The notes under the pieces were generated by a model that was not told where the DNA came from, searched no databases, and saw only the letters and a program-made list of their open reading frames with translations. Of a DNA stretch of 64,000 nt, positions 35,226 to 44,230 are shown in pieces (the first letter of the stretch is position 1; each line of letters opens with the position of its first letter). Source of the DNA: Saccharopolyspora indica. GTDB taxonomy: Bacteria > Actinomycetota > Actinomycetes > Mycobacteriales > Pseudonocardiaceae. The position numbers and the translations under genes were made by a program. The stretch is taken from assembly GCF_027853965.1 (NCBI RefSeq), contig NZ_JAQGLB010000003.1, positions 434,001 to 498,000 of the forward strand, in the 5' to 3' direction.

Positions 35226-36059
35226 ATGGTGGTACCGGAGCAACCCGTCGTAGCGGGCGTGGACGGTTCTGAAGGATCTGTGAAGGCGGCGTACTGGGCG
35301 GCTGCGGAGGCCAGTCGGCGCAATGCCGGGTTGCAGCTGGTGATCGTCAACGACGACCCCACCCGGGCCGACCACGCGGAGCAAGCGGTGCACAAGATCG
35401 CGGCGAAATGCCGCGTGCAGACCCCTGACGTCGTGATCACCGCAGAGGTCGCCACCGGCCATCCCGTCGAGGAGCTGGTGCACCGCAGTGCGCAAGCGCA
35501 GCTGGTGGTCCTCGGCGCGCACGGGCACGGCGGCTTCACCGACGCCCTGCTGGGCGGGGTGAGCACGGGCGTGGCCACTCACGCTGCCTGCCCGGTGGTC
35601 GTCGTGCGCGAGGACATCCCGATCACCGTGGGGCCGGTGGTCGTGGGAGTGGACGAATCACCGTGCAGCCTGCAAGCCTTGCGGTTCGCCTACGCCGAAG
35701 CCGCCCGGCTGCACGCCGATCTGGTCGTTCTGCAGGCGTGGCACGAGGAAGGGTTGCTCGCGGCGCCGCTCGCACCACCTGACCGGGACCGCGTGCAGCA
35801 CGAGGTGGAGCAGGCGCTGGAGAAGCAGACCGCGCCGCTGCGCGCACAGTACCCGCAGGTCACAACCCGTGAGGTGGTGCAGCGAGGCCACCCGGTGTCG
35901 GTCCTGACCGACTCCGCGCGTGATGCGCGGCTGCTCGTCGTGGGCCACCGGGGGAGCGGAGGTTTCGATGGCCTGTTCCTGGGGTCGGTGGCGGCAGGCG
36001 TACTGCACCACGCCGCATGCCCGGTTGCCGTCGTGCGCGGTGCGGAAGGCACGGGCTGA
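35226..36059 (+). CDS. Universal stress protein, tandem domains
   Basis: 277 residues, two UspA domains. Domain 1 has GAHGHGGFTDALLGGVS, with glycine in place of the usual serine after the last G. Domain 2 has GHRGSGGFDGLFLGSVA. It resembles the copy at 23318-24136, especially LVIVNDDPTRADHAEQAVH. Second gene of an operon with the preceding stress gene. Confidence 0.91.
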   Translation: MVVPEQPVVAGVDGSEGSVKAAYWAAAEASRRNAGLQLVIVNDDPTRADHAEQAVHKIAAKCRVQTPDVVITAEVATGHPVEELVHRSAQAQLVVLGAHGHGGFTDALLGGVSTGVATHAACPVVVVREDIPITVGPVVVGVDESPCSLQALRFAYAEAARLHADLVVLQAWHEEGLLAAPLAPPDRDRVQHEVEQALEKQTAPLRAQYPQVTTREVVQRGHPVSVLTDSARDARLLVVGHRGSGGFDGLFLGSVAAGVLHHAACPVAVVRGAEGTG

Positions 36060-36129
36060 GCCGAGCCTCCTCCAGCCCGCAGAGCGGACAGACGGCCAAC
36101 CGGTGAGCTGTCGTGCGGATTCTTCGCCC

Positions 36130-36630
36130 TCAGCCCAGCACCGGGTCGATGCTTTGCGCGCCGGCGGGCTCGGGATCCGACTCCACACCGGCGGGCACGA
36201 CCACCACCGGACACCGCGCGCGGTGGATGCAGCGCAAGGCCGTGCTGCCCAGCACCGCATCCGCCAGTCGGCCACGCCCGCGATCTCCCATCACCAGCAT
36301 CGCGGCGTCCGCTGACCTGTCCGCGAGGACCTCGGCTGCGTCGCCTTCGACGAGCTCGGCATGGATCTCCGGGCTCGACGCGGTGCCCATGCAATCGCGC
36401 ACGAGCCGGGTCAAGTCCTGCCAGTGCTGTTCGCGCGTGTGGTGCGGTGCCAGGTTCGGATTCATCAGCAGCGGTGCGGGTCCGGCCATGACCGCGCGTG
36501 ACTCCCACACCGTGAGCGCGTGCACGGGTGTGCCACGACGGCGCGCCTCCCCCAACGCCCAGCGCAATGCCCGCGCGCTGGCATCGGAGCCGTCCACCCC
36601 GACCACAAGCGGTTGTTGTTGGCTGGCCAT
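36130..36630 (-). CDS. Universal stress protein, single domain
   Basis: 166 residues from the ATG at 36630; an in-frame ATG at 36645 is equally possible. One UspA domain: LVVGVDGSDASARALRWAL and GDRGRGRLADAVLGSTA. It is last in a long minus-strand operon: stress protein, phosphoribosyltransferase, 57-residue protein, P-type ATPase, Rv1733c-like protein, then this gene. Confidence 0.88.
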   Translation of the reverse strand: MASQQQPLVVGVDGSDASARALRWALGEARRRGTPVHALTVWESRAVMAGPAPLLMNPNLAPHHTREQHWQDLTRLVRDCMGTASSPEIHAELVEGDAAEVLADRSADAAMLVMGDRGRGRLADAVLGSTALRCIHRARCPVVVVPAGVESDPEPAGAQSIDPVLG

Positions 36631-36668
36631 GATGTCCGCTCGCATTCCCGTCGAGGCCCGCACAGCGC

Positions 36669-37277
36669 TCAGTACTGCCGAGTCCACTGTGGCCCGACGA
36701 TCTCCCATTCTCGTTTCCACGCCCTGCCCGCACGCGCATTGGCAGCAGTCCGAACGCAGGCGATCAACGCCGCGCACACCGCCTCGCCGGTCATGGCCAC
36801 TCCCACGGCGCCCCCAACGGCCGCCGCCCGAAGCTGCGTCTCACTCCGAGGCGCCTCCGCGAGGCGCCCGGCATCGTCGATCCACACCGCGATCGTGCTG
36901 CCGACCTCGCTGCCCGGCCCCACGTCGATCGTCTGGACCTGCGGAACGCCATCAGCCCCGGGCCACCGCGCCTCGGCTCGGTGCCGGGTCACCTGGAAGT
37001 CGGAATTGACACCCACGACTTCCGTGCGCGGCTCGGCGATCACGACCGCCTCCACCTGATGCCGCACCGGAGTGGTGGCCGCTGCCCGCGCATCCGCTTC
37101 GTAGGAAGCCGTGCCCCACGCGAGCGCCCCCAACGGCACGACTGCCAACGCCACGACGAGCAGTGCGAGGAGCACGACAGCCTCGATGCGGTCCCGGCGA
37201 CGCCGCAACGGGTTCGGTTTCAACCCCAACGTCTGACCGAGCCAGCAGGCCTCGGCCGACAGCCATCCAGCGCACAT
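36669..37277 (-). CDS. Rv1733c-like two-helix membrane protein
   Basis: 202 residues, start at 37277 with GGGAGAACGTG. A hydrophobic helix near residues 35-58 (AVVLLALLVVALAVVPLGALAWG) is followed by an extracytoplasmic stretch (VEAVVIAEPRTEVVG...ARWPGADGVPQVQTIDV) and a second hydrophobic segment around AAVGGAVGVAMTGEAVCAALI. This layout, with the DG-rich sentence between helices, matches the Rv1733c family; Rv1733c is a DosR-regulon latency antigen of unknown function. It sits between a P-type ATPase and a stress gene. Confidence 0.8.
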   Translation of the reverse strand: MCAGWLSAEACWLGQTLGLKPNPLRRRRDRIEAVVLLALLVVALAVVPLGALAWGTASYEADARAAATTPVRHQVEAVVIAEPRTEVVGVNSDFQVTRHRAEARWPGADGVPQVQTIDVGPGSEVGSTIAVWIDDAGRLAEAPRSETQLRAAAVGGAVGVAMTGEAVCAALIACVRTAANARAGRAWKREWEIVGPQWTRQY

Positions 37278-37329
37278 CACGTTCTCCCGAGTTGCTTGCT
37301 TCCAGACTCGGGGTTCCGGCAGGGTGCGA

Positions 37330-40038
37330 TCAGGGCATTTCGTCATCGAAGACACGGGGAGACCGCGCCCGACCCCGGGCGCGGTAGAGCTCATCGGCGG
37401 CCCACACCAGGGCGGGGAACGGCGCCAGCAGCGCGAACGCCCACACCGGAGGTGGCGCGGTGCCGAACACCGCCTGCAGCGCGGGCAGGTAGACGAGCGC
37501 GGCCGCGAAGGCCAACTCGAACGCACAGCCGCCGAGCAGCAGCTTGTTGCTGGTCACCCCGACGTCGCGGAGTGCGGCGTACTGGGTCCGCGAGGCCATC
37601 GCGGTGCCGATCTGGCAGAAGACGACGCCGAGGAAGGTCACCGTGGTCGCTTGCAGGTACGCGTGATGCAACACCGGGTCGCCGACCACGTCCGCGCCCG
37701 GCCGCCACCCGGCTGCCAGCAGGACCGCGAAGAACCCGAGGAGGACGAGGATCCCCGAGACCACGCCCATGATCCCCCACGCCCGCAGCAGCAGACGCCC
37801 CGTGACCACGCTCTCCGTTCGTTGCCGCGGTGGGCGGTTCATCAGACCGGGCTCAGCGCGTTCCCGCCCCAGCGCCAGGGCGGGCAGCGTCTCGGTGCCC
37901 AGGTCGATCGCCAGGATCTGCAGCACCGTCAGGGGCAGCGGAACAGCGCCGCCGGACAGCGCGAAGATCAGGAACGGCAGCACTTCGGGCACTGCGTGGG
38001 CGAAGATGTAGAGGATGAACTTGCGCACGTTGTCGTAGACCCGGCGGCCTTCCTCGACACCGCTGACGATGGTGGCGAAGTTGTCGTCGGTGAGCACGAT
38101 GGTGGCCGCCTCACGAGCTACGTCCGTCCCTCTGGCACCCATCGCGACACCGAGATCGGCTCGCCGCAGGGCAGGCGCGTCGTTGACACCGTCGCCGGTC
38201 ATGGCGACCACCTGCCCGCAGTGGTGCAGGGCATCGGCGATGCGCAGCTTGCTCTCGGGCGCGGCCCGGCAGAACACGATCTCCTGCCCACTGGTCAGCA
38301 GCGCGTCGAGGTCGGTCTCGGGCATCGCGTCCAACGCAGGCCCGTCGACCACGTGATCAGCACCGATGCCGACCTGCTGAGCGATCGCCGCCGCTGTGCG
38401 CCCGTTGTCGCCGGTGGCCACGTGCACCCGGATCCCCGCCGAGTGGCACGCCGCAACCGCAGCCGCCACCTCCGCGCGTGGTGGGTCGATCAGCCCCACC
38501 ACGCCGAGCAGGCACAGCTGCGACTCGACGACAGTCCGGTCCTCCGGCGGGTGGTCGAAGGCCCGGCCGGCCACGGCCAGCACCCGCAGCCCGCGATCGG
38601 CCATGCCGTCCACGACGGCGGCCAGCCGGGCACGTTCCCGATCGGTCAGGGTCTGCTCGACACCTGCGTCGGACAACGCGCTGGTGCACCGGGTGAGAAG
38701 TTCCTCGGGTGCGCCTTTGACATTCGCCCGGAATCCGTCGCCGACCCGGTCCACAGTGGTCATTCGCTTCAGGTGCGGGTCGAAGCGGAACAGCCTGACC
38801 CGCTGGGAGTGCCGCACCTCGGGAGTCAGCCCGAGCCCGGATGACTCCGCGAACACCAGCAGCGCCAGCTCCATCGGGTCCCCGGCTCCGGCACGTGGGT
38901 CCGCAGTCGTGCACCGAGCCAGCGCCGCGGTGAGATCGGGGTCGGTCGAGGTGAGCGAACCGAGGCCATCCCGCGCTTCTGCCACCCGCATGACGTTGCG
39001 GGTCAAGGTTCCGGTCTTGTCGGTGCAGATGACCGCGGTGGAGCCCAACGTCTCCACCGCCGACAGGCGTTTGACCAGCGCACCGCGCCGGGCCATGCCT
39101 CGAACCCCGGCGGCGAGCGCGAGGGTGATCGTGGGCAGCAGCCCCTCGGGAACGTTGGCGACGAGCAGGCCGATGGCGAACAGGAACGCCTGGGTCCAGC
39201 TCAATCCGGCCAGCACCCCGAGCGGCAAGAACACCGCGGCAGCACCGGTGGCCACAGCCGCGATCAGCCAAGCCACCCGCCGCACCTGGTGCTCCAGCGG
39301 GCTTTCCGCCAACCTCACCCGGGCTGACAGGGTGGCGATGCGGCCGAGCTCGGTGTGCCGGCCGGTCGCGTGGACGACTGCCTCAGCCGCGCCACCGGTG
39401 CAGACGGTGCCGCTGAAGACCAGAACCGGGGAGTCGACCGGCCGACTCGCGGTGTCGGGGAGATCCGCTGCTCTTTCCACCGGGCTGGATTCGCCGGTCA
39501 GCGCGGAGGCGTCGATCTCCAGCGCACCGCTGAGCAGCCGGGCGTCCGCTGGTACCCGATCGCCCTCTCCGAGCAGCAGCACATCGCCTGGCACGAGATC
39601 GGCTGCCAGCACCGACGAAGCACGGCCGTCGCGCCGGACCTCGGAGTGCTGCGGCAGGTACTCGCCGAGCGCTTCAACGGCGTGCTCGGCCTGTTCCTCC
39701 TGCCAGAACGCCAGCGCCGCGTTCAGCACGACCACCGCCACGATGGCCCAGGCCAGCTCGCGAGTGCCGGCGATCCAGGCCAGCACCGCGGCGACCCAGA
39801 GCAGCAGTGCGAGCGGATGGGTGAGCTGCTTCAGCAACGCCACCGGCCACTGCTGCGCTTTGCGCAGCGGCAGCGCATTGGGTCCGTGCACCTCAAGCCG
39901 TCGCTGTGCTTCCCTCCCGGTGAGTCCCCCTGTGCTGGTCCGCAGGTCCCGGAGCAGACGCGCAGTCGACTCACGCGGATCCACCTCCGGCGATGCCGGA
40001 GATCGACCGGAAAGCCGGGTGTGACGCGGAGGTGCCAC
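37330..40038 (-). CDS. P-type cation ATPase, second CtpF-like pump
   Basis: 902 residues from a GTG at 40038 that has GGGGAAG seven bases upstream; an earlier in-frame start at 40077 exists but lies inside the preceding small gene. Motifs: [12 protein letters not shown], phosphorylation site [25 protein letters not shown], and several membrane helices. It is a P2-type pump like the one at 30418-33132 but clearly a distinct paralogue, with an N-terminal [15 protein letters not shown]-like segment. Ion unknown. Confidence 0.9.
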   Translation of the reverse strand: MAPPRHTRLSGRSPASPEVDPRESTARLLRDLRTSTGGLTGREAQRRLEVHGPNALPLRKAQQWPVALLKQLTHPLALLLWVAAVLAWIAGTRELAWAIVAVVVLNAALAFWQEEQAEHAVEALGEYLPQHSEVRRDGRASSVLAADLVPGDVLLLGEGDRVPADARLLSGALEIDASALTGESSPVERAADLPDTASRPVDSPVLVFSGTVCTGGAAEAVVHATGRHTELGRIATLSARVRLAESPLEHQVRRVAWLIAAVATGAAAVFLPLGVLAGLSWTQAFLFAIGLLVANVPEGLLPTITLALAAGVRGMARRGALVKRLSAVETLGSTAVICTDKTGTLTRNVMRVAEARDGLGSLTSTDPDLTAALARCTTADPRAGAGDPMELALLVFAESSGLGLTPEVRHSQRVRLFRFDPHLKRMTTVDRVGDGFRANVKGAPEELLTRCTSALSDAGVEQTLTDRERARLAAVVDGMADRGLRVLAVAGRAFDHPPEDRTVVESQLCLLGVVGLIDPPRAEVAAAVAACHSAGIRVHVATGDNGRTAAAIAQQVGIGADHVVDGPALDAMPETDLDALLTSGQEIVFCRAAPESKLRIADALHHCGQVVAMTGDGVNDAPALRRADLGVAMGARGTDVAREAATIVLTDDNFATIVSGVEEGRRVYDNVRKFILYIFAHAVPEVLPFLIFALSGGAVPLPLTVLQILAIDLGTETLPALALGRERAEPGLMNRPPRQRTESVVTGRLLLRAWGIMGVVSGILVLLGFFAVLLAAGWRPGADVVGDPVLHHAYLQATTVTFLGVVFCQIGTAMASRTQYAALRDVGVTSNKLLLGGCAFELAFAAALVYLPALQAVFGTAPPPVWAFALLAPFPALVWAADELYRARGRARSPRVFDDEMP

Positions 40039-40042
40039 TCGG

Positions 40043-40216
40043 CTACTTCCCCGGTCCGCTGGGCCGTTCGACCGCAACGTCGTCTCCCACCAGGAGTTGC
40101 TTCACTTCGGTAAGGACCACGGCTCGCCCCCATCGTCGGCCACCGCGCACGACGATCGCGCGTCCGAACACCCGCCTGCCAGGGAAGATGGTCACGAGCT
40201 GTCCCCGATCAGGCAT
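40043..40216 (-). CDS. Small basic protein between phosphoribosyltransferase and pump
   Basis: 57 residues ([20 protein letters not shown] to RPSGPGK). The ATG overlaps the last codons of the phosphoribosyltransferase gene by 8 bp, and the stop lies 4 bp before the pump's GTG start, so both junctions look coupled. It has a strand-rich pattern ([29 protein letters not shown]) resembling a small beta-barrel. I do not recognise a family. Confidence 0.55.
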   Translation of the reverse strand: MPDRGQLVTIFPGRRVFGRAIVVRGGRRWGRAVVLTEVKQLLVGDDVAVERPSGPGK

Positions 40217-40895
40217 CGCGCACGGTTTCGCCCGGCTCCGCGCGACGAGCCGCGGGGTGTGCCTGGGAGACCAGGTCGAGCAGCTCGACGACCCCCGCTT
40301 CCGAAACCGGGGTGAAATCCGCGTACCGCTCACCGATCTCCCGGAAGTCCTCCGGTGCTTCCAGGCACACCAGTTCGTCCACGGACTCCCGCAACCGCTT
40401 CAGTGCACCGGGAGGCCCCACCGGAACCGCCAGCACCACTCGCGCGGCGCCCTGTGCACGGGCCACCCGGCAGGCCACCGCCGCTGTCGAGCCGGAGGCG
40501 ATCCCATCGTCGACGATGAGCGCCGTTCGCCCCGAGAGGTCCATCCGCGCGCGATTTCCCCGGTACAGCTGCGCCCACCGGTCCAGTTCGCCACGTTCTC
40601 GACGCTCGATCTCCGCGAGCTCGCCGGGCTGGACACCGGTTCGCCACATCACCTCATCGTCGATCACGCGCACGTCGCCTTCACCGATCGCGCCCATGCC
40701 CAGCTCGGGGTGGGCCGCGACACCGAGCCTGCGCACGACGATCACGTCGAGCGGGGCATCCAACGCACGAGCCACCTCGAAGGCCACCGGAACCCCACCT
40801 CGCGGCAGGCCGAGCACCACCACGTCCTCATCTCGCAGGTGCCGCAGCCGCTCGGCCAGCCGCCACCCCGCGTCCCTGCGATCACCGAACGGCAT
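40209..40895 (-). CDS. Phosphoribosyltransferase-domain protein (Rv0571c-like)
   Basis: 228 residues with a type I phosphoribosyltransferase fold. The PRPP-binding loop is TALIVDDGIASGSTA, and the N-terminal part has VVVLGLPRGGVPVAFEVARAL. Proteins of this group (for example the C-terminal part of Rv0571c, a DosR-regulon gene) have no assigned base substrate. The start is 25 bp after a stress protein gene ends. Confidence 0.87.
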   Translation of the reverse strand: MPFGDRRDAGWRLAERLRHLRDEDVVVLGLPRGGVPVAFEVARALDAPLDVIVVRRLGVAAHPELGMGAIGEGDVRVIDDEVMWRTGVQPGELAEIERRERGELDRWAQLYRGNRARMDLSGRTALIVDDGIASGSTAAVACRVARAQGAARVVLAVPVGPPGALKRLRESVDELVCLEAPEDFREIGERYADFTPVSEAGVVELLDLVSQAHPAARRAEPGETVRDA

Positions 40896-40920
40896 GTCGC
40901 ACCTCCAGCAGATCCTCGAC

Positions 40921-41760
40921 TCACACGGCGTGGAACCCTCGGACGATCGCTACCGGGCTGTCGACGTGGTGCAGCACGCCGTTGGCCACCGAGCCGAGCA
41001 GCAGGCGCTCGAACCCGCCGATACCGCGGTGCCCGACCACGAGCAGCTGGCTGTGCAGCGCGGCGGAGACCAGTTCCTCCACCGGATGCCCGAAGCGGAC
41101 GTCACCGCGGACCTCGACGCCCGGGTACTTCTCACGCCACTCCCCGAGTTCGTCGGCCAGTTCGCGCTGCGCGTCTTCCAAGCTGAACCAGGACGCACCC
41201 GACGGGCTGTCCATCCAGGAGTACTCGGCGAAGATCGGCCGCCACACCCGCACCGCCACCAGTTCCTTCCGCCGCGCGGCAGCGGCCTCGAAGGCGAAGC
41301 GCAGGGCAGCCCGGCTCGGCTCGGAACCGTCCACCCCCACCACAACAGGTCCGGGTCTGAAGCTGCTGCGAGCGTCGCGAACGACCACCACCGGGCATCG
41401 GGCGTGCATCGCAACTGCAGTGCTCACCGACCCGAGCACCGCTTCAGCGACGCGCCCGCGCCCCCGCGATCCGATCACGAGCAGCTGCGCACCATCGGAG
41501 ACCCAGATGAGCTCCTCGATGGGACGGCCGTGCCTGATCTCCTCGAAGATCTCCGCGCGCGGGCGCTCGCTTCGGCACCGATCCGCCGCATCCGACAGGA
41601 ACTCCCACGCCTCCTCATCCGCCCCCTGCTGCGCCACCGCCACCAGCCGGAGCGGTGCATCCCGGAGGTCGGCTTCCTCGCTGGCCCACAGCGCGGCCAC
41701 CGAAGACTGCTCTGAACCGTCCACCCCCACCAGCACCGGCAAGCCCTGTTCCGGCGTCAT
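40921..41760 (-). CDS. Universal stress protein, tandem domains; operon head
   Basis: 279 residues, two UspA domains with GSRGRGRVAEAVLGSVS and GHRGIGGFERLLLGSVA, both intact. It leads the operon 41760 to 36130 containing the phosphoribosyltransferase, small protein, pump and Rv1733c-like gene. Its 260-bp upstream spacer shows only degenerate matches to the island box (for example around 41801-41814). Confidence 0.91.
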   Translation of the reverse strand: MTPEQGLPVLVGVDGSEQSSVAALWASEEADLRDAPLRLVAVAQQGADEEAWEFLSDAADRCRSERPRAEIFEEIRHGRPIEELIWVSDGAQLLVIGSRGRGRVAEAVLGSVSTAVAMHARCPVVVVRDARSSFRPGPVVVGVDGSEPSRAALRFAFEAAAARRKELVAVRVWRPIFAEYSWMDSPSGASWFSLEDAQRELADELGEWREKYPGVEVRGDVRFGHPVEELVSAALHSQLLVVGHRGIGGFERLLLGSVANGVLHHVDSPVAIVRGFHAV

Positions 41761-42021
41761 GACACGACCACCCCATCTTTTCCACCAAGCAGTGCCGCCT
41801 GGGCCAGTGCGACCGGGTTGTCGCCACCAGTTGTGTACCCAGGTAGAGCAGTCCTGCGCAGCCGTCCGAGATGGTTCAGTGAAAGCGACGGTTTCGCCTG
41901 GCCGGTGTGAGGTGACCGGTGAACCGGTCCCGGGTCAACCCTGCGGCTTGGCCGAAGGTTCCTTCCCCCGACGAGATGCGGCGCTCGAAGCACGATCACC
42001 ATTCGGCTCTCGCGCGCACAG

Positions 42022-42543
42022 TCACAGACGCGGTTCAGCGCTCGTCGCCCGAGTCCGCTGTCGAGGTTCTGGTACGTCGATCGGCTCCGCGGCGAGGACG
42101 ACGTGGCTCACTGCCATTGCCCCGGCTTCTTCGGTCAGCACGGCGCAGAAAGCTTCCCCGTATGCGGCCGGCATCTGCAGAGCCGTTGCCCAGTCGGCAT
42201 CCGGGATCTCGACGTCGGTGGGAACCACTGCCATGCCGGAGCTCGAGCAGCGCGCCCGTCCTGTGCACAACAGCCACGCCACCAAAGGACTCCCAGGAGG
42301 ACCGACCTCGACCTCGACCCGCACGGTTCGCCCCAGATCGGTCAACTCGCCCCTTGCTTCGAACAGCCCTGCGACGGCGCGTCCGGCTGCCTCGGCTTCG
42401 CTCACGATGTCCGCCCAGTTGCCGTCGAACAAGAGGGCGTCGTCCGACGCGGCACGTGACCGCACAGTACTCACCACCAAGCTTGCAACTCCGCTCCCGT
42501 CGAGAAAGCGATCACCCGACTCGAGCGCGCGGTCGACCGCCAC
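42022..42543 (-). CDS. Hypothetical protein divergent from pup
   Basis: 173 residues from a GTG at 42543 with no clear ribosome site. Alternating strands and helices, with an internal strand block (RTVRVEVEVGPPGSPLVAWL) and a later AFCAVLTEEAGAMAVSHVVL. Contains several cysteines near the middle (CTGRARCSSSG). I do not recognise a family. It shares the spacer with pup, including a strong palindromic box 41 bp from its start. Confidence 0.6.
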   Translation of the reverse strand: MAVDRALESGDRFLDGSGVASLVVSTVRSRAASDDALLFDGNWADIVSEAEAAGRAVAGLFEARGELTDLGRTVRVEVEVGPPGSPLVAWLLCTGRARCSSSGMAVVPTDVEIPDADWATALQMPAAYGEAFCAVLTEEAGAMAVSHVVLAAEPIDVPEPRQRTRATSAEPRL

Positions 42544-42577
42544 TTGCCATCTAAGGTCTCACCGGATCGCCGGAGAA

Positions 42578-42591
42578 GGGCCGAACGCCCC
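42578..42591. promoter_or_regulatory. Palindromic box in the pup spacer
   Basis: GGGCCGAACGCCCC, 13 of 14 consensus positions. Centred 103 bp before the pup ATG and 41 bp before the divergent GTG. Confidence 0.6.
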
Positions 42592-42687
42592 TATGCCAGG
42601 TCTGCAGCCTCTTCAAATTCTTGTGAACGCGTTGCTCTCGACGCATCCGAAACGGAGAACGGGGCACCGACCGCAGGAGGTGGCGCA

Positions 42688-42876
42688 ATGCGACAGGAGA
42701 AGAACCGCAAGCACGTCGACCACGACGACGACCCACCCGCCCCCGCTCCACGAGGTGCGGACCGCCGCCACGAGCTCGACGGCGCCACCGAATCTCTCCT
42801 GGAGGAAATCGATGACGTTCTCGAAGACAACGCCGACGAATTCGTTCGCTCCTACATCCAGAAAGGCGGGCAGTGA
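42688..42876 (+). CDS. pup: Prokaryotic ubiquitin-like protein Pup
   Basis: 62 residues. The C-terminus matches Pup: SLLEEIDDVLEDNADEFVRS then YIQKGGQ, including the terminal GGQ whose glutamine is deamidated by Dop before PafA attaches Pup to lysines. The N-terminus is charged and disordered (HDDDPPAPAPRGADRRHE). CAGGAGG lies 7 bases before the ATG. Pup is normally encoded with dop and the proteasome genes prcBA; none of those is nearby. This copy instead sits beside the DevR-like regulator with an island box upstream, so it is either a relocated or an extra copy. Confidence 0.92.
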   Translation: MRQEKNRKHVDHDDDPPAPAPRGADRRHELDGATESLLEEIDDVLEDNADEFVRSYIQKGGQ

Positions 42877-42962
42877 CACCCGGCCATGGACTGCGAACTG
42901 GAACATCAAGCTCACGTGATGATCACCGGGAACTGCGGCGAACCCGATCGAACTCAGCAACC

Positions 42963-42976
42963 GGGCCGGTCGGAAG
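42963..42976. promoter_or_regulatory. Half-conserved box upstream of devR
   Basis: GGGCCGGTCGGAAG: the left arm is perfect and the right arm decays after CGG. Centred 130 bp before the regulator start; possible autoregulatory site. Confidence 0.35.
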
Positions 42977-43099
42977 TGGTTGCGCGGAGCGGAGTCGCAC
43001 ACGTGCCCGCCGCGAGAACCGTGGAGAATTTGCAGAGTTCGCCGGAGCTGGGTTTGTTTCCAGGATGAGTGCGGCGCGCAGTGGTTTTACGCTGACACC

Positions 43100-43783
43100 A
43101 TGACCAGTGAAGACCTCGCCGGGAGCGGTGGGATCACGGTTTTCTTGGTGGATGATCACGAGATCGCCCGGGTCGGTGTGGCCGACCTTCTGGAGGCGGA
43201 GGACGATCTCACCGTGATCGGGCAGGCGGCATCGGTCCGGGAGGCGCTGGCCCGGATCCCGCCGCTGCGACCGAAGGTGGTGGTGCTGGACGTACGGCTG
43301 CCGGACGGCAGTGGGGTCGAGCTGTGCCGGGAGTTGCGCTCTCGAATGCCGGCGGTGAACTGCCTGATGCTGACCGCCCATACCGACGAGCAGGCCAAGC
43401 TCGATGCGCTTCTCGCCGGGGCCGCCGGCTACCTGCTCAAGGACATCAAGGACACGAAGCTGGTCACAGCCGTGCGCACCGCGGGCGCAGGCGGACGCCT
43501 CCTGGACGCGCGGGCGACGGGGGCACTGGTGAGGCAGCTGCAAGCGAAGCTGGACGAGTCGGCCGAGCTGCCCGGCCTGACCGGCCAGGAACGCGTTCTC
43601 CTCGATCTGATCGGGCAAGGCCTGACCAACAGGCAGATCGCGGAACGGATGTTCCTGGCGGAGAAGACCGTCAAGAACTACGTCTCCCGCTTGCTGGGCA
43701 AGCTGGGGGTCGGACGGCGAACGCAAGCAGCTGTGATCGCCACCGAACTCCACTACCACCACCGGCCGCACGATCGGCTCTGA
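43100..43783 (+). CDS. devR: DevR/DosR-like NarL-family response regulator
   Basis: 227 residues. The receiver domain covers about 12-125, with acidic residues in FLVDDHE, the phospho-accepting aspartate in [13 protein letters not shown] and the lysine in YLLKDIKD. The C-terminal LuxR helix-turn-helix has [20 protein letters not shown]. These stretches are nearly identical to M. tuberculosis DevR ([20 protein letters not shown]). It is the probable master regulator of the island. No DevS/DosT-type haem sensor kinase is adjacent, so the partner must be elsewhere. Confidence 0.93.
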   Translation: MTSEDLAGSGGITVFLVDDHEIARVGVADLLEAEDDLTVIGQAASVREALARIPPLRPKVVVLDVRLPDGSGVELCRELRSRMPAVNCLMLTAHTDEQAKLDALLAGAAGYLLKDIKDTKLVTAVRTAGAGGRLLDARATGALVRQLQAKLDESAELPGLTGQERVLLDLIGQGLTNRQIAERMFLAEKTVKNYVSRLLGKLGVGRRTQAAVIATELHYHHRPHDRL

Positions 43784-43965
43784 ATCCACGATCACGGCAG
43801 GGGCGGTGCATCTGCTGGACGGGCTCCGGCTGCATCCGGCAAGCAGGGACTCGTGAATTGCACGATCGAGGGTTTCGCTCGGCAGCACCGGGCCGTGACT
43901 TCAGGAGCCCTTCGGCTCTCGTTCGGGCTCGCTTGCAAGTGCGAGACTTGCGGAGGGGACCTGGC

Positions 43966-44196
43966 ATGCATGCGGAAGTGGGCGACTGGCTGATCATCGA
44001 GGCAGTTCACCTCGGTGGTCATCGCCGCCGGGGGCAGATCATCGAGGCATGCGGTCCGGGAGGCAGCGAACCCTACCGGGTGCACTGGCTCGATGACGGC
44101 AAGGTGAGCTTGTTCTTCCCCGGCCCGGACGCTCACCTGGAGCACCGCCTCCCCCACCACCTGAAGTTGAACGCCGTGCGAAGAACGAACCCGTGA
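43966..44196 (+). CDS. DUF1918-domain protein
   Basis: 76 residues: [48 protein letters not shown]. This is the small SH3-like DUF1918 fold common in actinomycetes and often found near stress genes. CGGAGGGGA precedes the ATG. It starts an apparent operon with the PEP-synthase-like gene 35 bp downstream. Function unknown. Confidence 0.85.
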   Translation: MHAEVGDWLIIEAVHLGGHRRRGQIIEACGPGGSEPYRVHWLDDGKVSLFFPGPDAHLEHRLPHHLKLNAVRRTNP

Positions 44197-44230
44197 TGCC
44201 GCGGGGGAACCAGTTGGTTGCGAGGTGGGC

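Noticed and set aside
40062-40075. GGGCCGTTCGACCG, a 12-of-14 match to the island box
   Set aside because: It lies inside the 57-residue gene and only 30 bp from the pump start, away from any expected promoter; probably coincidental.
41801-41814. A possible box before the operon at 41760
   Set aside because: Only 9 of 14 positions match and spacing is short; the operon may use another promoter.
42886-43068. A 60-codon frame between pup and devR
   Set aside because: No ribosome site or family, and it overlaps the presumed regulatory region of devR.
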